Assembly: GCA_049840595.1 (NCBI GenBank)
Contig: JASGKO010000008.1
Coordinates: 186,001 to 250,000 of the forward strand
DNA length: 64,000 bases
Reading direction: 5' to 3'
Origin: JASGKO01 sp049840595
Lineage (GTDB): Bacteria > Verrucomicrobiota > Verrucomicrobiia > Chthoniobacterales > Chthoniobacteraceae
The translations under genes and the position numbers were made by a program. Positions 1-8,200 of this stretch are shown in pieces; positions within the stretch are counted from its first letter, which is position 1, and the number at the start of each line of letters is the position of its first letter. The notes under the pieces were generated by a model. It was not told the DNA's origin. It searched no databases and saw only the letters and a list, made by a program, of their open reading frames with translations.

Positions 1-1374
1 GAGCGCGGCCTGCAGCGAATCCAGTGGCGCGCCGCGATAGGAAAGGTGGCTGCCGGTGGCGATGAGCTGGCCACTAAATTGCTGGTTTTCCCCGCGGATC
101 GAGCCGTCCACATCCAGCTTGCCGAACAAGCCGTCGAACTTCGGTCCCAGTAATTTGGAGAACTGGTTCAAATCCTCCAGCTTGGCGGAGACATCGAAGT
201 TGAACTCCGATTTCCACCACGCCACGGCTCCGCCGGGGAGGGCCATTTCCCCCTTCAGGTTGAGGGTATTGTTCGCCTGCTTGAGTTCAAGGTCGGGAAT
301 CAGCAGCCGGTGATGCAACAGCGTCGCGCCCAGCACGAAGGAGTCGCAGCGGCGCTGGCCCCAGCGGAAGTCGTGGGAGGAAAAGCGCACGGAAACGGTG
401 GCCTTCTCCGGGCTGCGCGGTGAACCGCGGAAGGTGAATTTGCCTTCATCGATCAAGCCATTGGCCGGATCGTGCGAGCCGATGAAACGAGCGAGCGCGT
501 CGAGATGGATGCCGGAAAACGAGCCGCTTGCCTCGTAATTGAGATGCCCTTCCTCGGTATCACGCAATTCCCCACGCAGATCGCCGCCAAAGGCATCGGC
601 GGCAAATTCGATGAGCAACTGCCGCCGGACAAAGGCGCGCAGATCCGTGGTGATGCTGGAGAGGAGCACGCCGTCGGCCAGCTTCATATTGACCAGGGAG
701 AGCATCTGGTCCTGCCATGCGGTGCCGCCGCTGATGTTGCGGAATTCGCGGTTCACCACTTCGTTGTCCACGATCAGTTGTTGTGCGGTGAAGTCGCCCG
801 CTCGTAATTTGCTCACCGAGAAATTCGCACCATTGAGCACAATGGCATCCCCGCTGAGCAGGAAGCGCAGATTGATATTCCTGGCCTCTACATTTACTGG
901 AGCGAGCAGGGAGAGCCACGGGGTTTCCGAGACCAGTTTGTGATCACTGGAAGTGGTTTCCTGCTCCGAATCGGGCATCACACGGAAGTCACCGTTTAGG
1001 CCATCCACTTTCAAGTCCTGGAGCCAGCCCCGGCTGGAGGGGGGGACCAGCTTCCACCACGAGAAAGCCGCGGTGAGATGATCGATGCGCACCGTGGTCT
1101 GCACGCCTTGGGGCGAGGTCGTCTCCAGACGGATGTCGGAAAACACCAACGGCACCAGGATGTTGCCATCCACCTGTTGGAACTGGACCGAGAGGCCCTG
1201 GCGCTTGGCTTCAAAATAAATTGCCTGGCTGATGATCCAGCGAAACGACTGGGGCCAGAATAGCAGTGCCGCGGCGACGGTGAGCAACGCCAGCAGCTTA
1301 AAGCGCAAACGCACCGAGGAGTGCTTCGTCGAGGGAGCGCTGCCGGCTGGAGTGATGGTCGTGGAAGAGGACAT
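1..1374 (-). CDS. AsmA/TamB-like envelope protein, N-terminal part (gene runs off the left edge)
   Basis: An open frame of 458 codons runs from an ATG at 1374 to the window edge without a stop. The N-terminus has a short polar stretch, a basic patch and one hydrophobic segment (about residues 26-42, LLALLTVAAALLFW), as expected of an inner-membrane-anchored periplasmic protein. The rest alternates short beta-like strands with repeated motifs of the type LKGEMALPGG and LDVDGSIRG, the texture of AsmA/TamB/DUF3971 lipid-transfer proteins. It lies 57 bp downstream of the thioredoxin-like gene on the same strand, so the two may be co-transcribed. The family call rests on architecture only, and the C-terminal signature domain is outside the window. 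Confidence 0.6.
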   Translation of the reverse strand, partial: MSSSTTITPAGSAPSTKHSSVRLRFKLLALLTVAAALLFWPQSFRWIISQAIYFEAKRQGLSVQFQQVDGNILVPLVFSDIRLETTSPQGVQTTVRIDHLTAAFSWWKLVPPSSRGWLQDLKVDGLNGDFRVMPDSEQETTSSDHKLVSETPWLSLLAPVNVEARNINLRFLLSGDAIVLNGANFSVSKLRAGDFTAQQLIVDNEVVNREFRNISGGTAWQDQMLSLVNMKLADGVLLSSITTDLRAFVRRQLLIEFAADAFGGDLRGELRDTEEGHLNYEASGSFSGIHLDALARFIGSHDPANGLIDEGKFTFRGSPRSPEKATVSVRFSSHDFRWGQRRCDSFVLGATLLHHRLLIPDLELKQANNTLNLKGEMALPGGAVAWWKSEFNFDVSAKLEDLNQFSKLLGPKFDGLFGKLDVDGSIRGENQQFSGQLIATGSHLSYRGAPLDSLQAAL

Positions 1375-1431
1375 GAAAGGTTCTGAACTGACTGCGCGGT
1401 GGCGCGGGTTATTCAAAAGAATCGCGGCTCG

Positions 1432-2001
1432 TTACTGCGGTGCGTTGCCCGGCTTCCACTTGATGTTGCAGCCGATGCTCGGCTTTTGCACGGAATCCAC
1501 CGGCTGGTTGGCCAGCACGGCATCGATCGCGGCGCGTAGATCGCGTCCATCCGGGGTGCCTTTGCCCGGGCGGGAATCATCGAGTTGTCCGCGATAGACC
1601 AGCTTATGCGCTGCGTCGAAGAGGAAAAAATCCGGCGTGCAGGCGGCGGAATAGGCTTTGGCGACTGTTTGCGATTCGTCGTAGCAGAGCGGAAAGTTGA
1701 AGCCGAGCGTGACTGCCATTTCGGCGAGGCTTTTCGGAGCGTCATCCGGGTAGTTGACCGCGTCGTTTGAGCTAATGGCCACGATACTCAAGCTCTGCCC
1801 CACATAATCGCGTCCGATTTTCGCCAGTTCATCACGCAGATGCACCACGTAGGGGCAGTGGCGGCAGATAAACATGACCAGCAGCGCCTTGGTCGCCGCA
1901 AAATCCGCCAAATGGATGGTATTTCCGGAAACGACATCAGGGAGTTCGAAGTCGGGGGCCGGAGTGCCCAGCGGCAACATGGTGGAAGGAGTTAAAGCCA
2001 T
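1432..2001 (-). CDS. Thioredoxin-fold redoxin (PRX-like, CxxC)
   Basis: This 189-aa protein has an AhpC/TSA-like thioredoxin fold. LGTPAPDFELPDV opens the domain, a redox pair Cys46-Arg-His-Cys49 sits in FICRHCPYVVHL, and a cis-Pro appears in ACTPDFFLF. The short C-terminal tail ends in an IGCNIKWKPGN-type motif typical of the 'thioredoxin family protein' redoxins found in many environmental bacteria. The frame is open further upstream, but that extension is translated intergenic repeat, so I chose the ATG at 2001 (MALTPSTM). No signal peptide is visible, so a cytoplasmic thiol-disulfide or peroxide role is likely. Its substrate is unknown. Confidence 0.85.
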   Translation of the reverse strand: MALTPSTMLPLGTPAPDFELPDVVSGNTIHLADFAATKALLVMFICRHCPYVVHLRDELAKIGRDYVGQSLSIVAISSNDAVNYPDDAPKSLAEMAVTLGFNFPLCYDESQTVAKAYSAACTPDFFLFDAAHKLVYRGQLDDSRPGKGTPDGRDLRAAIDAVLANQPVDSVQKPSIGCNIKWKPGNAPQ

Positions 2002-2091
2002 AGCCAAAAAGTTAACAACCTCGCGGCGCAAATGGGAAATTGAATCTGCGGGGAAAATCAGCCGAATTGAGCCCGAGGGGGGAAACGCCAA

Positions 2092-2116
2092 GTCGCCGAG
2101 ACGCCAAGTGGAAAAG
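2092..2116. repeat. Short intergenic repeat, CGCCAAGTCGCC type
   Basis: The tract contains CGCCAAG-TCGCCGAGA-CGCCAAGTGG. It lies between the divergent redoxin and purU genes and matches in sequence the copies at 3078-3096 and 3179-3207. It has no coding potential. Confidence 0.55.
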
Positions 2117-2206
2117 TAAAGCAAGGCCGTGATATCGGCATCGTATTTTCCAGTTCGATTTTCCGCACACTCTTGCCTTTTCCCCCCCACCCACTAAATA
2201 GCAGGC

Positions 2207-3061
2207 ATGTCCTGCACCCTCTTGAAACTGGCCTGCCCCGATCGCGTGGGGCTGCTCGCGCGTTTGACCAATTTTGTCGCGGGGCATGGGGGGAACCTGC
2301 TTGAGGTGCATCAATACACCGATCCGCTCACGAAGTGGTTCTTCACCCGCATGGCGATTGATTCCGGCACCCTCGGGATGAATGCCACGGCGTTGCATGA
2401 AACATTCCGGCCGCTGGGAGATGAATTACAGGCCGACTGGACGATCCGCGAAGAGGAGCGCCCCCTGCGGGTCGTGGTTCTCGTGAGTAAGATTGGGCAT
2501 TGCCTGGCTGATCTGCTCTGGCGGGCTCAATCGGGCGAATTGCCGATGGAAATTCCGCTGGTGATTTCCAATCATGAAGACTTTCGCGGCATGGTGGAAA
2601 AGCAGGGCGTGCCCTTTGCCTACGCGCCGATCGGCAAGGAAACGAAAGCCGAGGATTTCGTGAAAATGCGGTCGCTGATTCGCGAGGCAAAAGCCGATCT
2701 GGTGGTGCTGGCGCGGTATATGCAGATTCTTCCGCCCGAGCTTTGCCAGGAAATGCCGGGGCGGATCATCAATATTCACCACTCATTTCTGCCCTCCTTC
2801 GTTGGTGCGAATCCGTATCGTCGCGCCTATGACCGTGGGGTGAAATTGATCGGTGCGACCTGCCATTACGTGACGCCGGATCTGGATGGGGGCCCGATCA
2901 TCGAGCAGGAGGTTTCGCGCGTGGAGCATTTTCATTCGCCGGAAGACCTGCTGCGGTTGGGGCGTGATTGCGAGCGGCTGGCGCTGGCCCGGGGCGTACG
3001 TTACCACCTGCACGACCGGGTGCTCATCCACGGCAATAAGACGATTGTTTTCCGGGATTGA
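2207..3061 (+). CDS. purU: Formyltetrahydrofolate deformylase
   Basis: PurU hydrolyses 10-formyl-THF to formate and THF, supplying formate for purine synthesis and balancing one-carbon pools in the cytoplasm. The 284-aa length is standard. Residues 1-80 form an ACT-type regulatory domain (CPDRVGLLARLTNFVAGHGGNLLE). Residues about 86-284 are the formyltransferase-like catalytic domain, with the INIHHSFLPSF motif and the downstream D-L-D-G-G-P-I-I-E-Q segment carrying the catalytic Asn/His/Asp set. The ATG at 2207 is preceded by a weak CAGG. The ACT domain separates PurU from PurN, Fmt and related formyltransferases. Confidence 0.95.
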   Translation: MSCTLLKLACPDRVGLLARLTNFVAGHGGNLLEVHQYTDPLTKWFFTRMAIDSGTLGMNATALHETFRPLGDELQADWTIREEERPLRVVVLVSKIGHCLADLLWRAQSGELPMEIPLVISNHEDFRGMVEKQGVPFAYAPIGKETKAEDFVKMRSLIREAKADLVVLARYMQILPPELCQEMPGRIINIHHSFLPSFVGANPYRRAYDRGVKLIGATCHYVTPDLDGGPIIEQEVSRVEHFHSPEDLLRLGRDCERLALARGVRYHLHDRVLIHGNKTIVFRD

Positions 3062-3077
3062 TTTTACCCGAAAGAGA

Positions 3078-3207
3078 TTCACCGCCAAGTCGCCAAGCGG
3101 ATAAGGGAATCTGCTTTACGCAAATGTCTGGCCTGTGCGCTATTTTTCGCAGGCTTCGTCGTAGAAAATCTCTTCTTCCTTGGCGACCTGGCGACTTGGC
3201 GGTAAAT
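3078..3207. repeat. Inverted pair of ACCGCCAAGTCGCCA repeats flanking about 80 bp
   Basis: One arm at about 3079-3096 reads ACCGCCAAGTCGCCAAG. Its reverse complement appears at about 3179-3204 (CTTGGCGACCTGGCGACTTGGCGGT). The pair fills most of the purU-ldhA intergenic space. It is a non-coding repeat, related to the copy at 2092-2116. Confidence 0.6.
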
Positions 3208-3218
3208 GCATTGCTGCC

Positions 3219-4223
3219 ATGAAAAAGAAAATCGTCGTGTACAGCACCAAGCCGTATGACCGCACGTTTCTCTCGCAGGCGAATGAATCGCGGGGGCATG
3301 AGCTGATTTACTTGGAGGATAGCCTCAAACCGGAAACGGCCTCTCTCGCGGTGGGTGCAGATGTGGTGTGTGTCTTTGTGCATGACCACGCCGATGCCGG
3401 GGCCTTGAAAATCCTTGCGGAGGGTAAGACGAAACTGCTGACGCTTCGCTGTGCCGGGTATAACAATGTGGACCTCACTACCGCCGCCGAGCTGGGGCTG
3501 GATGTGCGCCGGGTGCCAAGTTACTCACCGTATGCGGTCGCGGAGTTTGCTCTGGCTTTGATCTTCACTCTCAATCGAAAGGTCCACCGCGCCTACAACC
3601 GGGTACGGGAAGGGAACTTTGCCCTGGATGGGTTGCTGGGCTTCGACCTGCATGGTTGCACGGTCGGAATCATCGGTACGGGAAAAATTGGCTGCCTGAC
3701 CGCTCCTCCATTGAAGGCCATGGGGTGCAGAATCCTTGGCTATGACGTGAACCAAAACCCCGCTTTTCTCGAAGCCGGGGGGACTTACAAGACGCTCGAT
3801 GAGGTGTTGGCGGAGTCCGATATCATCAGCCTCCATTGCCCACTCACGCCGGAGACGCATCACCTCGTTAATGAGGAATCACTGGCGAAGATGAAACCGG
3901 GGGTGATGATTATCAACACCAGCCGCGGCGCGTTGATCGATGCCACGGCAGTCATCGCCGCGCTCAAGAGTGGCAAGGTGGGCTATCTCGGCCTGGATGT
4001 TTACGAGCAGGAGGAGGGGGTTTTCTACCAAAATCTGAGCAATGAAATCATCCAGGATGACGTGCTGCAGCGATTGCTGACTTTCCCCAATGTGCTGGTG
4101 ACTTCGCACCAAGCATTCTTCACCGAAACGGCGCTCAAAAACATCGCGGAAACCACGATGCAGAACATCGAAGATCACTTCGCCGGGCGGCCTTCCTCCA
4201 GCCAGCTTGCCAGCGGGAAATAA
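3219..4223 (+). CDS. ldhA: D-2-hydroxyacid dehydrogenase, D-lactate dehydrogenase (LdhA) type
   Basis: The 334-aa protein belongs to the D-isomer 2-hydroxyacid dehydrogenase family, most like fermentative D-lactate dehydrogenases that reduce pyruvate with NADH. It shows the substrate-binding LRCAGYNNVD (catalytic Arg), a Rossmann motif VGIIGTGKIG, the NTSRGALID segment, the catalytic Glu in LDVYEQEEG and the catalytic His in TSHQAFFTETA. The long YEQEEGVFYQNLSNE insertion is typical of LdhA. I set the start at 3219 (MKKKIVVYSTKPYD). The frame extends upstream, but that part is translated repeat. Its substrate could be another 2-ketoacid. Confidence 0.88.
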   Translation: MKKKIVVYSTKPYDRTFLSQANESRGHELIYLEDSLKPETASLAVGADVVCVFVHDHADAGALKILAEGKTKLLTLRCAGYNNVDLTTAAELGLDVRRVPSYSPYAVAEFALALIFTLNRKVHRAYNRVREGNFALDGLLGFDLHGCTVGIIGTGKIGCLTAPPLKAMGCRILGYDVNQNPAFLEAGGTYKTLDEVLAESDIISLHCPLTPETHHLVNEESLAKMKPGVMIINTSRGALIDATAVIAALKSGKVGYLGLDVYEQEEGVFYQNLSNEIIQDDVLQRLLTFPNVLVTSHQAFFTETALKNIAETTMQNIEDHFAGRPSSSQLASGK

Positions 4224-4224
4224 A

Positions 4225-4262
4225 CGTCGATCAGGGAAAGCTTAACCGCGATCGACGCGGTT
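4225..4262. terminator. Competing hairpins between convergent ldhA and GYF genes
   Basis: CGTCGATC (4225-4232) can pair with GATCGACG (4250-4257). Alternatively AACCGCG (4244-4250) pairs with CGCGGTT (4256-4262) around an ATCGA loop. No T-run follows on either strand, so this is only a possible, perhaps Rho-assisted, end point. Confidence 0.35.
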
Positions 4263-4279
4263 GATCAAAGCACCTGTGC

Positions 4280-4813
4280 TTACATGTGGATTCCAAACTC
4301 GGCGAGCTTGGCTTCCATCTTGTCGCAGCGGGCCTCGGATACTTCACGGGCGCGACGCTCTTCGAGGAGTGATTCCTCAAGGTCGCGGATGCGTTGCTGA
4401 AGGCTGAGGCGGATGCTGGTGCGGACGGGTTGCTCGTCGGCACGGCTGGGCTTTTCTGGAGGAACCGGAATCACCCCCGGGATGTCCTTTACCACATGGT
4501 GTGCCCCATCGCGGCAGTTGATCACCGTGGTGTCGGGGCTGATCTCGCCCATCATGATGAATTCGCTGACAGCGCCGAGAGTCGTGGGGCCATAGTACTG
4601 GTCGGGCGAAACTTCCACGAGGTAATCCATTTCCAGTTCGGGAATCATGGGAGCCTTGAACCAGTTGCTCTCATCGGTGGAAACCTTGTCGAGCGGCGAA
4701 ATCTGGGCGTCCACAGCCCATTGCTGAAGCTGTAGGAATGGAATGGGACCGAATACGGTGCCATCGTCATGTTTCATCAGGAACCAGTTCTGGGTATCTT
4801 CGGCAGCTTGCAT
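4280..4813 (-). CDS. Tandem GYF_2-like domain protein with C-terminal coiled coil
   Basis: This 177-aa protein has two GYF_2-like units. The first (residues about 9-55) carries W-F-L-M-K-H-D-D-G-T-V-F-G-P-I-P-F and a later W-F-K-A. The second (about 62-110) carries YYGPTTLGAVSEFIMMGEISPDTTV. A proline-rich linker follows, then a charged helix (residues about 135-175, QRIRDLEESLLEERRAREV) predicted to be a coiled coil. Bacterial GYF_2 domains are thought to bind proline-rich or membrane partners; no enzymatic role is apparent. There is no signal peptide. The LysM gene lies upstream on the same strand 17 bp away, so they are likely co-transcribed. Confidence 0.7.
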   Translation of the reverse strand: MQAAEDTQNWFLMKHDDGTVFGPIPFLQLQQWAVDAQISPLDKVSTDESNWFKAPMIPELEMDYLVEVSPDQYYGPTTLGAVSEFIMMGEISPDTTVINCRDGAHHVVKDIPGVIPVPPEKPSRADEQPVRTSIRLSLQQRIRDLEESLLEERRAREVSEARCDKMEAKLAEFGIHM

Positions 4814-4830
4814 AAATGATCGGTGGAGGG

Positions 4831-5343
4831 TCAGTGAGTAGAAGGATTTTGCTCGGTGGGAGGAGTGGTCGGGGCGACCGTGGGAGAGCCGCTTTTTGAC
4901 ATCGGAATAACCAAGTTTTGCCCGATCTGCAAGTGCCGAGCGTCGGAAATATGGTTTACGGTCATCAGTTCCCCGGCACTTACTCCGTATTTACGGGCGA
5001 TTACGACGATGGTTTCACCCTTGCTGACCGTGTGAATCCCCTGGGAATTGGCCGGGGCGGCGGGTTCTGCTTTTGGAGCGGTCGTTTCTGCATCGGTCGC
5101 CGGGGCTGGCGAGGCTGGAGGCGTGGTCTCTTCATCCGCCGCCATTTTTACGCCGAGCTTTTTTAGCAACAGATCCACCTTCAACGAGAGGCGGTCGATT
5201 TCCTTGTTCTGCAAATCCAAACTCTCCCGCAGAGATTTGAGTTCCATGTCAGTCGAGGAGACCGGTGCGGGGGTGGAATCCTGGGCAAAGGCAGTGGTGA
5301 CGATAAGTCCAAGGCACGGAATAATCCAGGCGGGTCGCAGCAT
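4831..5343 (-). CDS. Secreted LysM-domain protein
   Basis: The 170-aa protein starts with a clear signal peptide (MLRPAWIIPCLGLIVTTAFA-Q). A predicted coiled coil follows (ELKSLRESLDLQNKEIDRLSLKVDLLLKKLG), then a Pro/Ala/Thr-rich linker. One LysM domain follows at about residues 108-152 (HTVSKGETIVVIARKYGVSAGELM ... LQIGQNLVIP), and the tail is low-complexity. LysM binds N-acetylglucosamine in peptidoglycan, so it is probably a periplasmic wall-associated protein. The frame is open upstream to 5562, but only the start at 5343 yields a signal peptide. It diverges from the UBact operon with about 140 bp between starts. Confidence 0.8.
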   Translation of the reverse strand: MLRPAWIIPCLGLIVTTAFAQDSTPAPVSSTDMELKSLRESLDLQNKEIDRLSLKVDLLLKKLGVKMAADEETTPPASPAPATDAETTAPKAEPAAPANSQGIHTVSKGETIVVIARKYGVSAGELMTVNHISDARHLQIGQNLVIPMSKSGSPTVAPTTPPTEQNPSTH

Positions 5344-5483
5344 GGAGGCAAGAATGTCATGTTCCCGCATGGTGCGCAAGCTTCGCGGCTGGGTGATACA
5401 GAAAGGAATCACGATCAGCATTCGTCGGCGGAGTTGCGTGTGGTTGCCTTGCGTTTCGGAGCAAGTGGATTTACCTTGGGGCC

Positions 5484-5660
5484 ATGCCTGACCGGACGCA
5501 GAAGCCGCAAGCACCCGCTCCCTGGGCTCCGAAAGAAGGAGACAGCGACGGGCCGAAGTCACCCGACATCACTAAACCCGACACCCGCGACCTGCTCCAG
5601 CGGATGCGAAAAGTGGACCCGAACCAGTCGAAACGCTATCGCCAGCGGACGGGCCAATGA
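5484..5660 (+). CDS. ubact: UBact-type prokaryotic ubiquitin-like protein modifier (58 aa)
   Basis: A 58-codon ORF whose TGA overlaps the prcB ATG as ATGA. The protein is small, hydrophilic and proline-rich in its N-terminal half (PQAPAPWAPKEGD), as expected of a disordered modifier. It ends in a conserved-looking block, LLQRMRKVDPNQSKRYRQRTGQ (residues 37-58), which I recognise as the UBact C-terminal signature. UBact is the Pup-like modifier known from Nitrospirae, Verrucomicrobia, Armatimonadetes and relatives. By analogy with Pup, the C-terminal residue would be joined to substrate lysines by a PafA-like ligase. The terminal residue here is Gln, so Dop-like deamidation to Glu would be needed first. 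Position directly before both proteasome genes strongly supports the call. No ligase, Dop or ATPase is encoded in this window. Confidence 0.88.
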   Translation: MPDRTQKPQAPAPWAPKEGDSDGPKSPDITKPDTRDLLQRMRKVDPNQSKRYRQRTGQ

Positions 5661-6466
5661 GAGAGCTCAACCCAAGCGCCGCGCTGGCTCCCGCCGGTGA
5701 GGATTTTGCCATGATGCTCCGTCGTCATGGCGCCTATCCCGAGCCATCTTTGGCGGCGGGGATGGCGGCCAATCATTCGCTGATTCCTACGCAGGCGACG
5801 ACCATTCTTGCCTTCAAGTTTTCTGGGGGCGTGCTGGTGGCGGGTGATCGCCGTGCCACGGCGGGTAATACGGTGGTCTATGATCGCGCGGACAAGGTGA
5901 TCGAGATCGATCGCCACTCGCTCATGGCGATTGCGGGTGTGCCGGCCACGGCTTGGGAAATGGCCCGGGTGCTCGAGCATTCGTTCCAGTTCTTTCGCCG
6001 CACCCAATTGCAGGAAATGAGCCTCGACGGCAAGGTGCGGGCGCTTTCCAAGCTGCTGCGCGACAATCTCGCGCTCGTGATGCAGGGGGTGGGCATGGTG
6101 TCGCCGATCTTTGCCGCCTTCGATACAGTTTCCAGCCAGCCGCGCGTCTATTTCTACGATGCGCTGGGTGCGCAATTCGAGGTGGCGGATTTTGCCGCCA
6201 CCGGGTCCGGTTCGCCGGCGGTGCGCAGTGTGTTGCATTATGAAAACCGCTGGGGAAAACATCCGCTTCGGGAATTGAAAGAAGCGGAGGCACTGGAGCT
6301 CGCGCTTCGCTCGCTGGAGACGGCGGCAGAATCGGATACGGCAACTGGCGGCTTCGACCGGCGGACCGGCGTGTACCCGATTGTCAAAATCATTGCCGCG
6401 GAAGGCATCGTGACCATTCCCGATGACCGGCTTGCCCAGCTTTACCGCACCCGGATTCTGCGATGA
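5657..6466 (+). CDS. prcB: Proteasome beta subunit (20S core, catalytic)
   Basis: The 269-aa protein has a 47-residue propeptide and a mature N-terminus at Thr48 in TQA-TTILAFKF. Relative to Thr1 the catalytic set is complete: Asp17 is Asp64, Arg19 is Arg66 (AGDRRATAGN) and Lys33 is Lys80 (DRADKV). The ATGSGSP segment and the later ESDTATGGFD match actinobacterial PrcB. The residue before the cleavage site is Ala rather than the usual Gly. Its start overlaps the UBact stop, implying translational coupling. The beta rings hydrolyse proteins inside the 20S barrel in the cytoplasm. A stand-alone HslV is ruled out by the propeptide and by the adjacent alpha-subunit gene. Confidence 0.95.
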   Translation: MRELNPSAALAPAGEDFAMMLRRHGAYPEPSLAAGMAANHSLIPTQATTILAFKFSGGVLVAGDRRATAGNTVVYDRADKVIEIDRHSLMAIAGVPATAWEMARVLEHSFQFFRRTQLQEMSLDGKVRALSKLLRDNLALVMQGVGMVSPIFAAFDTVSSQPRVYFYDALGAQFEVADFAATGSGSPAVRSVLHYENRWGKHPLRELKEAEALELALRSLETAAESDTATGGFDRRTGVYPIVKIIAAEGIVTIPDDRLAQLYRTRILR

Positions 6467-6497
6467 ATGCCTTGGTCCTTAACGTCCTTTTTTCCTC

Positions 6498-7274
6498 ATG
6501 ACTGAAGAGCTATTCCGCTGGGTAGAGGCGATCGCCAATCGCCGCGAATACATCGAGCACCAACTGGCGAGCGGCAGCCCGATTGTGGCGCTGGGCTACG
6601 AAGAGGGCGTGTTGGTGCTGACCTTCAGTCGCGACCGGCGCAAAATCTTCGAGATCTACGATCGTATCGCGGTGGGGGCCATCGGTCACCCCGGGGACAT
6701 CGAGCGGCTGCGGATGATCGCGATCGAGGTGGCGAGCACGGAAGGTTTTACCCGGTCGGCCCAGGATGTCTCGCTACGGCGGCTGGCTCATTACTCGCTG
6801 AGTCCGCTTTTGAAAAATGCCTTCGAGCAAATCTACGGGCCGCCCTTTCTCGCGCGGCTGCTCTTTGTCGAGCTGGGCGAACATGGTGCGCCGGATTTGT
6901 TTTTGCGACTGGATTACGATGGGGCAATTCACGCGAGCCACAGCGGCTTCGGTGGTACCCTGGAAAACTTTGGGGTGTTGGGAGCCAGCGTGGCGGCGAC
7001 TGATGCGATGTCGCACTGGTTGATGGAGCAAATGGGGCCGCAGCGGGACCTCAAGGCTGCGGTGTATCTCGCGCTTGCGGCCTGGGCCGTCGGTCACCTG
7101 CAATCCGTGGATGATGCAGTGAAGCCGTCCGAAGCGGAAATTCGTGAGCACTTGCAAGCGCAGCGCGAGACGGCCTCGATTGAGGCGATGGTTTTGGAGA
7201 AAAATGCGCCGCCCCATCTTGCGTGTCGCATTTTGACGAAAACAGAACTGGATGAACTGCTAAAATCTTTTTAA
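6498..7274 (+). CDS. prcA: Proteasome alpha subunit (20S core)
   Basis: This 258-aa protein is the non-catalytic ring subunit of the 20S proteasome. The N-terminal helix (MTEELFRWVEAIANRREYIEHQL) would form part of the gate. The diagnostic segment is KIFEIYDRIAVGAIGHPGDIERLRMIAIEVAS, equivalent to the KI-x-E-I-YDRI-x-F-A-x-VG block of actinobacterial PrcA. It lacks the propeptide and N-terminal Thr, and the C-terminus is charged (TKTELDELLKSF). It starts 31 bp after prcB and is followed after 8 bp by the amidase gene. It would assemble into alpha7-beta7-beta7-alpha7 barrels with PrcB. Confidence 0.93.
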   Translation: MTEELFRWVEAIANRREYIEHQLASGSPIVALGYEEGVLVLTFSRDRRKIFEIYDRIAVGAIGHPGDIERLRMIAIEVASTEGFTRSAQDVSLRRLAHYSLSPLLKNAFEQIYGPPFLARLLFVELGEHGAPDLFLRLDYDGAIHASHSGFGGTLENFGVLGASVAATDAMSHWLMEQMGPQRDLKAAVYLALAAWAVGHLQSVDDAVKPSEAEIREHLQAQRETASIEAMVLEKNAPPHLACRILTKTELDELLKSF

Positions 7275-7282
7275 GGTTCATC

Positions 7283-8161
7283 ATGAGCGCTACGCGCGGG
7301 CGTGCATTGCTGAAAAAAATCGGCTGGCTCGGGGGCATCGCATTGCCATGCATCGGGTTGGGCTTGCTGGGCTACGAATTGTTCCTTTCGCGGCAGCCCT
7401 TAAACGTACAAAGACCACCCGCGCCGGTGATCCTTTCCACCGGCAAGCCCGCTCCTACGCCAAGCAAGCCAGTGCCGCCACCGACCATGGCGAAGGCGGC
7501 GGATACTCCTGCCGCGAACGCACCCGTATTACCGACGATTGTGATCGATCCCGGCCACGGTGGGGCGGATGACGGCGCGAAGGGCAACGGGCTGAAAGAG
7601 AAAAACCTTACGCTCGATGTAGCGCTGCGGGTGAACCGGCTCTTGATGGAGAAAGGGTTCAGCACCGTGCTTACACGGGACTCGGATGTCTATGTGGCAC
7701 TCTCGGATCGGGTGGCCATTGCCGACGCCTCGCCGGGATGCCTGTTTGTGAGCATTCATTTCAATCAATCGGCCTACGGGTATGTCAACGGGGTGGAGAC
7801 CTATTATGCGGATGCAAAGGATACGCCGTTGCGCGGGTGGCCCTGGTCGCGGTTTCTCAACGTCATTTTCCCGCCCAAACCGGTGGATAAAGGCCAGCGC
7901 CTGGCTGCTTGTATGCAACGGGCCGTGGCCGGTGAATTACGAGTGGTCAGCCGGGGGATCAAGAGTCGCGATCTCTATGTGGTTCATCACACAAAGGAGC
8001 CGGCGATTCTGGTCGAGCCAGGCTTCATTAGTAACCCGGCCGAGGCGAAATTACTCATGATGTCTGGTTATCGGGAGCGTCTGGCCGTGGCGATTGTCAG
8101 TGGCCTGCAAGCTTACCTGCGTGGCGACGATCCGACGATCATTCAGATGGTCAAAAAATGA
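7283..8161 (+). CDS. N-acetylmuramoyl-L-alanine amidase (Amidase_3)
   Basis: The 292-aa protein has an N-terminal membrane anchor or signal (residues about 14-34, GGIALPCIGLGLLGYELFL) and a Pro/Ala-rich linker. An Amidase_3 catalytic domain then runs from about residue 84. Zinc ligands are visible in IDPGHGG, the Glu of LKEKNLTLD, the His of VSIHFN and the Glu of LVEPGFISN. It cleaves the amide between N-acetylmuramic acid and the stem peptide in the periplasm. There is no SPOR, AMIN or LysM domain. It starts 8 bp after prcA with an AAGG upstream, so it is probably in the proteasome operon, an unexpected pairing. Confidence 0.9.
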   Translation: MSATRGRALLKKIGWLGGIALPCIGLGLLGYELFLSRQPLNVQRPPAPVILSTGKPAPTPSKPVPPPTMAKAADTPAANAPVLPTIVIDPGHGGADDGAKGNGLKEKNLTLDVALRVNRLLMEKGFSTVLTRDSDVYVALSDRVAIADASPGCLFVSIHFNQSAYGYVNGVETYYADAKDTPLRGWPWSRFLNVIFPPKPVDKGQRLAACMQRAVAGELRVVSRGIKSRDLYVVHHTKEPAILVEPGFISNPAEAKLLMMSGYRERLAVAIVSGLQAYLRGDDPTIIQMVKK

Positions 8162-8200
8162 ATACTTGTGCCGGGTGCGGCGTCCCATTTAGCAGACTCT

